In this document: in pieces, positions 1 through 7,796 of the stretch
How positions within the stretch are numbered: position 1 is the first letter of the stretch
Layout of the letters: every line of letters begins with the position of its first letter
Source: Flavobacteriales bacterium
Lineage (GTDB): Bacteria; Bacteroidota; Bacteroidia; Flavobacteriales; Flavobacteriaceae
Length of the DNA: 45,828 nt
NCBI GenBank assembly: GCA_027061855.1
Contig: JAMOVT010000097.1
Location: forward strand, 1 to 45,828
Reading direction: 5' to 3'
Made by a program: the position numbers and the translations under genes
The notes under the pieces: model-generated
Database searches by the model: none
Told to the model about the DNA's origin: nothing
Seen by the model: the letters and a program-made list of their open reading frames with translations, nothing else

Positions 1-191
1 ATTTCATCGGTTTTTATTCCGGGAGTGTCATTGATTTTATAATATTGGGAAAGCTGATTTTTATTGAGAATTTCATAAACCGTTTTGCATCCGTTGCAAC
101 AAAAAGGTTTATCATCAAACCATACGGTTTCGGCTTCTGTCATTTCCAGTCCGCAGTGGTAACAAATCAGTTTTTCTTTCTTTTTGCTCAT
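1..191 (-). CDS. CcoI/FixI-type heavy-metal P-type ATPase, N-terminal fragment
   Basis: This is a partial gene cut by the left edge. It begins at the ATG at 189-191 and reads leftwards for 63 codons without a stop. The visible peptide starts MSKKKEKLICYHCGLEM and has two cysteine pairs, CYHC (about residues 10-13) and FCCNGC (about 30-35), followed by KTVYEIL. This pattern is typical of the metal-binding N-terminal region of copper-exporting P1B ATPases of the CcoI/FixI group, which supply copper for cbb3 cytochrome oxidase assembly. In Flavobacteriia this gene usually heads a cco cluster, which would lie to the left of the window (family knowledge, not seen here). The ATPase core is out of view, so the family call rests on the Cys-rich start only. 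Confidence 0.75.
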   Translation of the reverse strand, partial: MSKKKEKLICYHCGLEMTEAETVWFDDKPFCCNGCKTVYEILNKNQLSQYYKINDTPGIKTDE

Positions 192-208
192 CTTTATTAT
201 TGAAAAAG

Positions 209-216
209 CAAATTTA
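209..216 (-). promoter_or_regulatory. -7 box for the CcoI-like gene
   Basis: Read on the minus strand this is TAAATTTG, a match to the Bacteroidota -7 consensus TAnnTTTG. It would start transcription about 12 bases before the ATG at 191. No TTG is seen at the usual -33 distance. Confidence 0.35.
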
Positions 217-257
217 GAATAATTCTAATTAAATGAAGAAAGATTTTTAAAAATAAA

Positions 258-279
258 AAATCCTGCCGAAACAGGATTT
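258..279 (-). terminator. Rho-independent terminator of the START-like gene
   Basis: An 8-bp perfect stem AAATCCTG/CAGGATTT encloses a 6-base loop. On the minus strand it is followed by a T-rich run. It lies about 30 bases beyond the stop of the minus-strand START-like gene. Confidence 0.75.
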
Positions 280-309
280 AATCTATTTTTTTTTAGCTTT
301 TATAAAAAA

Positions 310-702
310 TTATACGGCTCCAATCACATGTTTCAATTCACCGATTTGATTTTCCCAAAGCATTTTTGTTTCTTCCTCTTCATCATCGTCACAAAAATCG
401 GTCACGAGCAAAGAAACATCTTTGGTTAATTCATCTACCGAGATACGAAATTCTATAAAAGTTCCCGTTTCATTATCCTCTTCATCAATCCATTTGTATT
501 TCACTCGTTCGTTTTCTTTTTTTGCCGCCAGTTTGGCACGTTCTTCCGAACCGTCCCAAATAAAAGTGTATAATTTTCCTCTTGAATTTACATCATCTGC
601 AAACCAAGCACTTAAACCCGAGGGGGTAGTCAGGTATTGGTAAATCATGCTGGGAGAAGCATGTATGGGAAATTCTAAATCCAATTTTATTTTATCACTC
701 AT
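310..702 (-). CDS. START-like (SRPBCC-fold) domain protein
   Basis: A 130-residue soluble protein beginning MSDKIKLDLEFPIHAS, with the AHSA1/START-like pattern: an N-terminal strand, SPSMIYQYLTTPSGLSAWFADDV, then FxWDGSEERAKL. It resembles the short START-like proteins common in Flavobacteriia, whose ligand is unknown. The C-terminal third has an acidic stretch, CDDDEEEETK. I chose the ATG at 702 over the longer reading frame (to 723) because a near-consensus promoter element TATTTTG (minus strand, 721-727, one spacer base short) would place the transcript start downstream of the longer start. It has its own terminator and no co-directional neighbour close by. Confidence 0.8.
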   Translation of the reverse strand: MSDKIKLDLEFPIHASPSMIYQYLTTPSGLSAWFADDVNSRGKLYTFIWDGSEERAKLAAKKENERVKYKWIDEEDNETGTFIEFRISVDELTKDVSLLVTDFCDDDEEEETKMLWENQIGELKHVIGAV

Positions 703-761
703 CCTATTTAAATTTGGAGGCAAAATAGAAAGATTTTTTTAATAATAAAAATTTAATACTG

Positions 762-769
762 TATTTTTG
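762..769 (+). promoter_or_regulatory. -7 box for prfB
   Basis: TATTTTTG matches TAnnTTTG and lies 19 bases before the prfB ATG at 789. There is no clear -33 TTG. Confidence 0.4.
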
Positions 770-788
770 TATAAAATTTACGGAGTTT

Positions 789-1890
789 ATGATTACACAA
801 GAGCAACTTAAAGATATCGAAAAACGTTTCACCGCCTTAAACTACTATCTTTGACATAGCCGGTAAAAAAATCGAAATTGAAAACGAAGAAGAGAAAACG
901 GGGAATCCCGGATTTTGGGACAATCCGAAGGAAGCGGAGCAAGTAATGCGTAAAATCCGTAATCTGAAACGTTGGGTGGAAGATTATGAAAATTTGCAAA
1001 CCCAATTGGAAGATTTGCAAGTACTTTATGATTTTTATAAAGAAGAGGAAGCATCGGAAGAAGAGGTAAACTCTCAATATCTAAAAGCAAAAAAGTTACT
1101 TGAAGACATCGAATTTCGCAATATGCTTTCCGGTGAAGCAGACCAGTTAAGTGCGGTGCTTCAAATTACTGCCGGCGCCGGAGGAACAGAATCCAACGAC
1201 TGGGCAGAAATGCTCCTGCGTATGTATCTGATGTGGGCCGAAAAAAACGGATACAAAGTAAAAGAAGTCAATTATCAAGCCGGAGATGTAGCGGGGATCA
1301 AGACCGTGACTATCCAAATAGAAGGAGATTACGCCTATGGATATTTGAAAGGAGAAAACGGAGTGCATCGTTTGGTGCGTATCTCCCCTTTTGACAGTAA
1401 TGCCAAACGACATACTTCCTTTGCCTCGGTTTATGTTTACCCCTTGGTGGATGACAGCATCGAAATCGAGGTGAATCCAAGTGATATCAAATGGGAAACC
1501 ATGCGTGCCAGTGGTGCAGGCGGACAGGCGGTTAACAAAATAGAAACAGCAGTGAGACTTCGCCATTTACCCACCGGAATAATTATTGAAAATTCGGAAA
1601 CCCGATCTCAACTCGAAAATAAAGAAAAGGCTATGCGCCTGTTGAAATCCCGTTTGTATGAAATCGAAATGAAAAAACGGCAAGAGGAAAGAGATAAAAT
1701 CGAAGCGGGAAAGAAAAAAATCGAATGGGGATCACAAATACGCAATTATGTAATGCATCCCTATAAAATGGTTAAAGATGTAAGAACCGGATATGAAACC
1801 TCGCAAGTAGATGATGTAATGAACGGGAATATAGATGAACTCCTTAAATCATACTTGATGATGCAGGGACAAAAGAAAGAGGAAGAATAA
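789..1890 (+). CDS. prfB: Peptide chain release factor 2, expressed by programmed +1 frameshift
   Basis: RF2 terminates translation at UGA and UAA. The gene is in two frames: join(789..851, 853..1890). Frame zero begins MITQEQLKDIEKRF and reaches CTT TGA C at 849-855, an in-frame UGA at codon 22. Skipping one base (852) continues as LDIAGKKIEIENEEEK into the long frame, giving 366 residues, the usual RF2 length. Hallmarks are the stop-codon recognition motif SPF (199-201) and the peptidyl-hydrolysis motif GGQ (244-246) in SGAGGQAVNKIETAVR. The shift site is the autoregulatory switch known from many bacteria: low RF2 leads to a pause at UGA and a shift. The usual AGGGGG stimulator upstream of the shift is absent here. 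The stop codon lies in the loop of a terminator hairpin. Confidence 0.95.
846..855 (+). promoter_or_regulatory. RF2 programmed +1 frameshift site
   Basis: TAT CTT TGA C: a slippery CUU followed by UGA and a C, identical to the classic RF2 core. The bases before it (TTAAACTAC) contain no purine-rich SD-like element, unlike the E. coli site. Confidence 0.93.
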
Positions 1891-1901
1891 AACTTCCTCT
1901 T
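1877..1901 (+). terminator. Terminator at the prfB 3' end, probably bidirectional
   Basis: A 9-bp stem AAGAGGAAG/CTTCCTCTT with loop AATAAAA is followed by CCTTTATTTT. The prfB stop codon (1888-1890) sits in the loop, so the hairpin is partly coding. The convergent gene ends at 1920, so the hairpin may serve both strands. Confidence 0.7.
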
Positions 1902-1919
1902 CCTTTATTTTCTATAAAT

Positions 1920-4121
1920 TTAAAAAAGAAAACCCGAGAAACGTTCTTTTTTCAGCAGCTTTCCTTTGGGATCATAATATAACCATTTCCCTTTCTTTTC
2001 GCCTTTTTTATATTTTCCTTCTATTTTGATTTTTCCGGTAGGATAATAATATTTGGCTTCTCCGTGTAATTTTCCGTTTTTATATTCCAACTCCGCTTTA
2101 ACTGCTCCATTCGGCCAATATTCGGTATATAAGCCTTCCAATAAATCTTTGTCGAAATTCATTTCTGCTTTTTTTGTTTCGGGAATTTTATCAAAATAGA
2201 AAAAGGCTTTACCGTCCACTTCTCCGTCTACATAGTTTACTACACTTTCCAAATTTCCGGAGGGATAATAAGTTCGCCAAATTCCTTCGGGGAATCCGTT
2301 TTTTACTTTCCCTTCCACTTTAATGGTTTTTCCGTTGTCATAATGCAACCTGTAATTGCCGTCTGCTACTTCCAGGCTATCGGGAAAGAACACTTTGAAT
2401 TGCAAATCTTCATAATAACGATTATGGACACTTTCATCGGTTTTGCGAGCCAGTTCTTCTGCTTGTTCTTTTATTAGTGCCTTTTCATCATGCTCAATAA
2501 TAATTTTGGTATCAAATAAAGTGTTGTCTGAGGTTAACTGAATTACAATCCGGCTCATACTCAACAGAAAATTTTTCTTTTCTTCTAAGGATTTACGGAT
2601 GGAAGGTGATAAGTCTTTTTCCAAAATTTTATAGAATTTGGGCATATGAAGGTAGATATTCATATTGGCTTTTCTATTCCATTCTTCCTGAAAGTCCGTA
2701 AAGGCGGGATCATGTGAAAGAGTTTTCCCTTTGATATAATCATCAATAAATTCTTTTAGAACTTTTTGTGAATTTGAAAAAACCACATAATTTTCAATAT
2801 AGGTGAAATAGGGTTTATCTATCTTTTTCAATAAATCTCCGAGGAAAATTTTAAAAAAACCTTTTTGATATAAGTAGTTGATTTCAAAATTATTATAAGT
2901 GTAGGATTTAAATTTTACAGGTGTCTTTTTTCTAATTTTTTCCAATATTTTACTCATTCCTTTTTTCGCTTCTTTAATATCGGAAGCTTGTATAAGTGCT
3001 ACCACATCTTCCGGGCGTTGTTTCTTTCCGGTATAGATTTTTACAATCGCTATTTCTTGACCAATCCAATCGAATAAATCCTTCTCCAAATCAATTTTAA
3101 AGTAGTTTTCCAAAGATTTGCGTTGTTTTTTAATGGCGTATTTTTCTTTTTTGGGCAGTTGTTGCAAGAAGCTCTGATAAAATAAATTAAAATCCTTGAA
3201 ACCTAAGGAAGTGTATATAGCCGCCCGTTTTGTTATGATTTGATAGGCTTTTATTTTGCCGGGTTTCACATCTAACATGGCATTAAAAAAGGAGGGAATG
3301 GTATCGGGAAGGGTAATACCGTTCATCAATATTCTCTCTTCTTCGTGCGATATATCAAAACCGGAAAGTTTCAGTGCTTTTGCATAATCAGCAGTTAATT
3401 GATCTCCTTCCTCCATATAGACCGCAGCAAAACCGGGCAATTGTTTGAAATTGAAATAGAAACGCACAAGTTCCTCTCCGAGTTTATCATTGATAACTTG
3501 AAAATCCGGATTGTTAAGCCAATGTACCTGTTCTTTTTCGTCAATTACTTTTTTTATCAATGAAAAATTGTAAGAACTCACCAAAAGGTTGTCCAATGTG
3601 AAAAGAAAGAAAAAATTTGACTCGTCTTTTTTGTCTATCAGCTTAAAAATTTTTTGTTGTTTGTAGCTCAATTTTACAATTTTATGTTTTTTATCGAGTT
3701 TCAAAAGAGCATCAATGGATTTCTTTATGTTTTCGGCACTTTTTAAATCCACCGAATAAATAAAATCATAATCCCGTTTTCCTACCAAATGTGCTGACAT
3801 AAGCGTAGGGCGATTATCAAAAATATATTTTGAGGCTTTGTTTTCAAGCAAAACCGAATTGAGAGAAGCGGTAAGTTCACCGAAATCCTCAAATCCTTTG
3901 GTCTTGATAAGATGTTTCCAGATATTGGTTTGTTGCACCTCGTCCCAGGTTTCGGTCAGATTTTGTGTTTGAAGAATATACACGGCATCTTCGGGAATGA
4001 TACTGATTACGTCACGGTGTAGAGAAGATTTATTGATTTGTTTAAAGGTGAACCATCCGGCAATTAATAAAAAAACCAATGCGCTTAGGAGTAAAAATTT
4101 TTTATTGCTTTTATTTTTCAT
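1920..4121 (-). CDS. Membrane-anchored DUF3352-like protein with C-terminal MORN/YwqK repeats
   Basis: A 733-residue protein. Residues 9-24 (FLLLSALVFLLIAGWF) form an N-terminal membrane anchor or uncleaved signal. The large middle region (about 30-590) has alternating strands and helices and resembles the DUF3352-type periplasmic proteins of Bacteroidota; I see no catalytic motif. From about residue 591 there are five to six MORN_2/YwqK-type repeats of about 23 residues, each of the form YxNGKxxxEGxYKxGxxxGxWxxY. The C-terminus is WLYYDPKGKLLKKERFSGFLF. The start overlaps the folA stop by 11 bases, so it is translationally coupled in a tatD-folA-this gene order. Repeats of this type are often labelled 'YwqK antitoxin', but nothing here suggests a toxin partner. 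Function unknown, probably periplasmic or surface-facing. Confidence 0.7.
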   Translation of the reverse strand: MKNKSNKKFLLLSALVFLLIAGWFTFKQINKSSLHRDVISIIPEDAVYILQTQNLTETWDEVQQTNIWKHLIKTKGFEDFGELTASLNSVLLENKASKYIFDNRPTLMSAHLVGKRDYDFIYSVDLKSAENIKKSIDALLKLDKKHKIVKLSYKQQKIFKLIDKKDESNFFFLFTLDNLLVSSYNFSLIKKVIDEKEQVHWLNNPDFQVINDKLGEELVRFYFNFKQLPGFAAVYMEEGDQLTADYAKALKLSGFDISHEEERILMNGITLPDTIPSFFNAMLDVKPGKIKAYQIITKRAAIYTSLGFKDFNLFYQSFLQQLPKKEKYAIKKQRKSLENYFKIDLEKDLFDWIGQEIAIVKIYTGKKQRPEDVVALIQASDIKEAKKGMSKILEKIRKKTPVKFKSYTYNNFEINYLYQKGFFKIFLGDLLKKIDKPYFTYIENYVVFSNSQKVLKEFIDDYIKGKTLSHDPAFTDFQEEWNRKANMNIYLHMPKFYKILEKDLSPSIRKSLEEKKNFLLSMSRIVIQLTSDNTLFDTKIIIEHDEKALIKEQAEELARKTDESVHNRYYEDLQFKVFFPDSLEVADGNYRLHYDNGKTIKVEGKVKNGFPEGIWRTYYPSGNLESVVNYVDGEVDGKAFFYFDKIPETKKAEMNFDKDLLEGLYTEYWPNGAVKAELEYKNGKLHGEAKYYYPTGKIKIEGKYKKGEKKGKWLYYDPKGKLLKKERFSGFLF

Positions 4122-4626
4122 CAGTAGGAATTTTTAAATAGGTAATAATATCAAAATCAAAATTATTTTTTTGATCGGACGTATATTTCTTTCGCCCGGC
4201 TTCTTTCCAAGCGCTAAAATCTATTTCCGGAAAAAAAGTATCCGCTTCTCCGTCATATTCTACTTCCGTAATGATCATTTCATCCACTTTGTCTATTGCT
4301 TGATTATAAATAGTCGCTCCCCCGATAATAAAAGTGTCCAGATTCAATGTACCGGCTTTTTGCAAAGCTTTTTCCAAAGAAGGGAAAGTACAAACTTCAT
4401 AGGAAGCAATAGAAGAAGGATCGGAAGTAACCACAAAATTCAAGCGGTTAGGCAACGCCTTTCCTATCGATTCAAAAGTTTTTCTCCCCATAATCACGAT
4501 ATTCCCCTGCGTAAGTTTTTTAAAGTTTTTCAAATCATCCGACAAATGCCAGGGCATGCCTCCATTCAAGCCGATTTGGTTTTGCTTTCCTACGGCTACA
4601 ATTAATTTGATTTTTTTATTTTGCAT
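4111..4626 (-). CDS. folA: Dihydrofolate reductase
   Basis: Catalyses NADPH-dependent reduction of dihydrofolate to tetrahydrofolate for thymidylate, purine and methionine synthesis. At 171 residues it is a normal chromosomal DHFR length. The N-terminal signature reads IVAVGKQNQIGLNGGMPW, followed by HLSDDLKNFKKLT, which carries the active-site acidic residue. The NADPH-binding signature VIMGRKTFESIGKALPNR and the conserved FIIGGATIYNQAI are both present. The C-terminal EVEYDGEADTFFPEID matches the family end. The gene is 11 bases downstream of the tatD stop and overlaps the next gene by 11 bases. Nothing suggests a plasmid-type resistance allele. Confidence 0.95.
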   Translation of the reverse strand: MQNKKIKLIVAVGKQNQIGLNGGMPWHLSDDLKNFKKLTQGNIVIMGRKTFESIGKALPNRLNFVVTSDPSSIASYEVCTFPSLEKALQKAGTLNLDTFIIGGATIYNQAIDKVDEMIITEVEYDGEADTFFPEIDFSAWKEAGRKKYTSDQKNNFDFDIITYLKIPTDEK

Positions 4627-4637
4627 TTTCGTATTTT

Positions 4638-5399
4638 TTATCCGAATAAATTATTGGAGGTATTGTACAAAACACATTCCAATTCTTTTCTGTCCATTTG
4701 ATAAATTTCTTGTAATTTATCAATAATATGTTTTAGGTATGCGGGTTCATTTCTTTTTCCTCTGTAAGGTACAGGTGCCAACCATGGCGCATCGGTTTCC
4801 ACTACCAAATTGTGCAAAGGGATTTCAGGTAGAAATTTATCAATTTTACCGTTTTTAAAAGTCACTACCCCTCCTATTCCCAAGTAAAAATTGAGATCAA
4901 TAGCCTTTTTTGCTTGTTCCAAAGTTCCCGTAAAGCAATGAAACACCCCGGTTAAATCAGGCGATTTTTCTTGTTCCACTATTTCAAAAACTTCCTCAAA
5001 AGCATTGCGAATATGTATGCTTACCGGAATTTTTTTTTCTTTGGCCCATTGCAATTGGGTTTGAAAAACTTCTTGTTGTTCCTTGATAAAAGTTTTATCC
5101 CAATACAAATCAATCCCTATTTCTCCAATTCCTTTATATTTTCCCGTATCCAATTCTGTTTTTATAAGTTCCAACTCCTTTTGGTAACCGGCTTTAACCG
5201 AAGTAGGATGCAAACCCATCAGGGGAATCATCTCCTCGGGATATTCTTGCACGGTTTTGTTGAGTGCCTTAATTGTGGAAGAATCTATATTGGGGAGCAC
5301 AAATTTTTCCACACCTATTTCTTTGGCTCTCCGGATTACCTCATCCCTGTCGTTATCAAATTCTTCTACAAATAAATGAGTATGAGTATCTATGATCAT
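4638..5399 (-). CDS. TatD-family metal-dependent hydrolase (deoxyribonuclease)
   Basis: A 253-residue TIM-barrel metallohydrolase. All metal ligands are visible: HTH (H6, H8) in MIIDTHTHLF, E93 in GIGEIGIDLYW, H129 in SIHIRNAF, H154 in VFHCFTG and D203 in ETDAPWLAP. TatD-type enzymes act as 3'-5' exonucleases in DNA repair or degradation; the precise substrate of this paralogue group (TatD/YcfH) cannot be told from sequence. I chose the ATG at 5399 over an upstream in-frame start at 5417, because every family member begins close to the DTHTHL motif and the -7 box at 5415-5422 would start the message near 5408. It heads the operon with folA. Confidence 0.88.
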   Translation of the reverse strand: MIIDTHTHLFVEEFDNDRDEVIRRAKEIGVEKFVLPNIDSSTIKALNKTVQEYPEEMIPLMGLHPTSVKAGYQKELELIKTELDTGKYKGIGEIGIDLYWDKTFIKEQQEVFQTQLQWAKEKKIPVSIHIRNAFEEVFEIVEQEKSPDLTGVFHCFTGTLEQAKKAIDLNFYLGIGGVVTFKNGKIDKFLPEIPLHNLVVETDAPWLAPVPYRGKRNEPAYLKHIIDKLQEIYQMDRKELECVLYNTSNNLFG

Positions 5400-5414
5400 A
5401 AAATTAAATTTAAA

Positions 5415-5422
5415 CAAAAATA
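5415..5422 (-). promoter_or_regulatory. -7 box for tatD-folA
   Basis: On the minus strand this reads TATTTTTG, matching TAnnTTTG, about 16 bases before the chosen tatD start. No TTG is seen at -33. Confidence 0.35.
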
Positions 5423-5636
5423 AGGCTTTCTTTTTGTTAATAAAAAATTAAAAATCCTAATATCCTGAAAATAAAGCCGATTAGAAATTCAAATATGCAT
5501 TTCATAAAAAAATACGGAAATTTGTCGTCAAATCATATTTTTTTGTTAAAAAAAATTATATATTGCAGACAAAGTTGGTAATAAGCCGAAAAGCCAATTA
5601 AAAAAAAGAGTAGGCATAACTTAAAAATTATTAATT

Positions 5637-6140
5637 ATGAAAAAAATTATTTTAATTATTGCCATTGCATTATTTGGTTTAAATGCTGCAAAAGCGCAAG
5701 ATGTAAAAGGAATTATCAAAGTAAATCCTATTGGATTTGCCGTAGGTTATTTCAATGCTACCTATGAAAAACCCGTTAGTGAAAAAAATTCTTTTGCCAT
5801 TGGTGCTAATTACTACAATTACGGAAGTGTTAATGTATCCGGATTTGGGTTGGGAGGAGAATATCGTTTCTACTTTTCAAACAACACTACTGCTCCCGAA
5901 GGGTTATTCGGTGCTCCGGTTGTAAGTCTTAGCTCTTTAAGTTATGACGGCGGTGAAGGAACAGAAACTGTTTTCTCTTTTGGCGGAGGAGTAAAAGGCG
6001 GTTATCAATGGGTATGGGATTCCGGTGTAGCGCTTGACCTTTATTTCGGATACGGATTCCGGTCTGCAAATTTTGACACCTATAATTATACCGGTGGTTA
6101 TCCTATTTTAGGACTGGCAATAGGTTATGCCTTCCAATAA
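5637..6140 (+). CDS. Small outer-membrane beta-barrel protein
   Basis: A 167-residue exported protein. A typical Sec signal peptide (MKKIILIIAIALFGLNAAKAQ) is followed by alternating hydrophobic/polar strands rich in G, Y and F (VGYFNATYEKP, FGLGGEYRFYF, FGGGVKGGYQWVW, LYFGYGFRSANF). It ends in IGYAFQ, an outer-membrane insertion-type terminal strand with a near-terminal aromatic. This fits an 8-stranded barrel of the OmpA/OmpX-like or DUF3575-like type. No enzymatic motif is seen. It stands alone with its own terminator. The 237 bases upstream (5400-5636) carry no other gene and are very AT-rich; I could not assign a convincing promoter there. Confidence 0.75.
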   Translation: MKKIILIIAIALFGLNAAKAQDVKGIIKVNPIGFAVGYFNATYEKPVSEKNSFAIGANYYNYGSVNVSGFGLGGEYRFYFSNNTTAPEGLFGAPVVSLSSLSYDGGEGTETVFSFGGGVKGGYQWVWDSGVALDLYFGYGFRSANFDTYNYTGGYPILGLAIGYAFQ

Positions 6141-6161
6141 AAATATTTTTCTTGATTAAAT

Positions 6162-6181
6162 AGTCGCTCTTCGGGGCGACT
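6162..6181 (+). terminator. UUCG-tetraloop terminator of the barrel gene
   Basis: AGTCGCTC, loop TTCG, GGGCGACT: an 8-bp stem with one G-U pair closed by the extra-stable C(UUCG)G tetraloop, followed by TTTTTATTTTT. Confidence 0.88.
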
Positions 6182-6227
6182 TTTTATTTTTATGACGAAA
6201 AAAAGTAAAATTTGCCGAAGCAATCCC

Positions 6228-6235
6228 TATATTTG
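6228..6235 (+). promoter_or_regulatory. -7 box for tryptophanase
   Basis: TATATTTG matches TAnnTTTG. Transcription would begin near 6242, leaving a leader of about 17 bases, too short for a TnaC-like leader peptide. Confidence 0.45.
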
Positions 6236-6258
6236 AAAAAACCATAAATCGATTTATA

Positions 6259-7635
6259 ATGAAATTCCCCTATGCAGAACCTTTCAAAATAAAAACCGTT
6301 GAAAACATAAAACGTTCCACTATCGAACAAAGAAAACAATGGATACAAGAAGCCCATTACAATCTTTTTAATCTCAAAAGCGATCAGGTGTTTATTGATT
6401 TACTCACCGATAGCGGAACAGGTTCAATGAGCGATAATCAGTGGGCGGAAATGATGAAAGGAGATGAATCCTATGCAGGCTCACGCTCTTTTGAATTGCT
6501 AAAAGAGACCGTTCAACGCATTACAGGATATAAATATCTTATTCCTACTCATCAGGGGCGCGCTGCCGAAAATGTTTTATTCTCTGCAATGGTAAAAGAA
6601 GGGGATGTAGTCCCCGGCAACTCGCATTTTGATACTACCAAAGCACATATTGAATTCAGAAAAGCCAAAGCAATCGATTGTACCATAGACGAAGCGGCAG
6701 ATACTTCTGTTTTTCATCCTTTTAAAGGAAATATCGATTTGAATAAACTCGAAAAAGTATTTAAAGAGTATCCCAAAGACAAAATTCCCTTTGTCATTCT
6801 CACCGTTACTTGTAATACGGCAGGGGGGCAACCGGTTTCCATGAAAAACATAAAAGAAACCTCCGAACTTTGTCGTCGCTACGGAATTCCGCTCTATTTT
6901 GATGCTGCCCGTTTTGCCGAAAATGCCTATTTCATTAAAAAAAGAGAAGATGCCTATAAACATAAAACCATCAAAGAAATTGTGCATGAAATGTTTAGCT
7001 ACGGAGACGGGATGACCATGAGTGCCAAAAAAGACGGATTGGTAAACATTGGCGGGTTTATCGCCACCAATAGTGAAGAGGTTTTCAATAAAGCCACGGT
7101 TTTTGCCATCTTGTATGAAGGTTTTATTACCTATGGCGGGATGAGCGGACGGGATATGGGAGCTCTTGCTATCGGGCTGGATGAAGCCACGGAATTTGAT
7201 TATCTGGAAAGCCGTGTAGAACAAGTGCATTATTTGGGAAGAAAACTAATGGCGGCTAATGTTCCCGTGCAACAACCCATCGGGGGGCATGCCATTTATC
7301 TCGATGCCAATAAATTTGTCCCTACCATTCCCCGCGAACAATATCGCGCACAATCCCTGGCAATAGAATTGTATATTGTGGGAGGAATACGGGGAGTGGA
7401 AATAGGAACAATCCTTGCCGATCGCGACCCCGAAACCGGAGAAAATCGTTATCCCGACCTCGAACTGGTACGACTGGCTATTCCACGGCGAACATATACC
7501 AATAATCATATGGATTATGTAGCCGCCGTATTGGAGCATGTATATAATACCCGCCATGAAGCCAAAACGGGATATGAAATAATATATGAGCCGCCTATAT
7601 TACGGCATTTTACCGTGAAATTGAAGAAAATTTAG
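6259..7635 (+). CDS. tnaA: Tryptophanase (tryptophan indole-lyase)
   Basis: A PLP enzyme that splits tryptophan into indole, pyruvate and ammonia. At 458 residues it is full length for the tryptophanase/tyrosine phenol-lyase family. The PLP lysine is K258 in MSAKKDGLV; THQGR and FDAARFAENAYF are conserved PLP-pocket segments. Substrate-choosing positions point to tryptophan rather than tyrosine: D125 in HFDTT (Thr in tyrosine phenol-lyase), VEI at 380-382 (MER in the lyase) and H450 in LRHFT (Phe in the lyase). The gene is monocistronic with its own -7 box. No Trp-codon leader peptide precedes it, so E. coli TnaC-type attenuation is unlikely. Indole production is a trait used to separate some Flavobacteriia. 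Confidence 0.93.
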   Translation: MKFPYAEPFKIKTVENIKRSTIEQRKQWIQEAHYNLFNLKSDQVFIDLLTDSGTGSMSDNQWAEMMKGDESYAGSRSFELLKETVQRITGYKYLIPTHQGRAAENVLFSAMVKEGDVVPGNSHFDTTKAHIEFRKAKAIDCTIDEAADTSVFHPFKGNIDLNKLEKVFKEYPKDKIPFVILTVTCNTAGGQPVSMKNIKETSELCRRYGIPLYFDAARFAENAYFIKKREDAYKHKTIKEIVHEMFSYGDGMTMSAKKDGLVNIGGFIATNSEEVFNKATVFAILYEGFITYGGMSGRDMGALAIGLDEATEFDYLESRVEQVHYLGRKLMAANVPVQQPIGGHAIYLDANKFVPTIPREQYRAQSLAIELYIVGGIRGVEIGTILADRDPETGENRYPDLELVRLAIPRRTYTNNHMDYVAAVLEHVYNTRHEAKTGYEIIYEPPILRHFTVKLKKI

Positions 7636-7734
7636 GGAAGTATATACTTATATAAAAAACCCAAATTATTCTTTTTCAAAAAGCTTTAGGGAAGAAAACT
7701 ACATCTCTTTATTGATATTAGATGTATATAAAAA

Positions 7735-7768
7735 ACAAGCCGCATAAGAAAAATCTTATACGGCTTGT
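7735..7768 (-). terminator. Terminator of the superoxide dismutase gene
   Basis: A 14-base stem ACAAGCCGCATAAG/CTTATACGGCTTGT (one mismatch on plus, a G-U pair in the minus transcript) with a 6-base loop is followed on the minus strand by TTTTT. It lies about 30 bases past the sod stop. The plus strand lacks a T-run here, so it does not clearly serve tnaA. The rest of 7636-7734 holds only a short inverted repeat ACATCT/AGATGT. Confidence 0.85.
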
Positions 7769-7796
7769 CAAACAATTGATATGAAAAAATCAATTA

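Noticed and set aside
849-855. In-frame TGA early in prfB as a pseudogene or sequencing error
   Set aside because: The site is the conserved RF2 programmed frameshift core CTTTGAC, and the rest of the gene is intact.
2000-2400. YwqK-type repeats as evidence of a toxin-antitoxin pair
   Set aside because: The repeats form the tail of a 733-residue anchored protein, and no toxin-like gene is adjacent.
4171-4605. 144-codon plus-strand open frame opposite folA
   Set aside because: Fully antisense to DHFR, whose motifs are unmistakable.
6141-6258. TnaC-like leader peptide before tryptophanase
   Set aside because: No short frame with a Trp codon exists, and the -7 box leaves only about 17 bases of leader.
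6577-7230. 217-codon minus-strand open frame opposite tryptophanase
   Set aside because: It lies wholly antisense to a conserved enzyme and its translation resembles no family.
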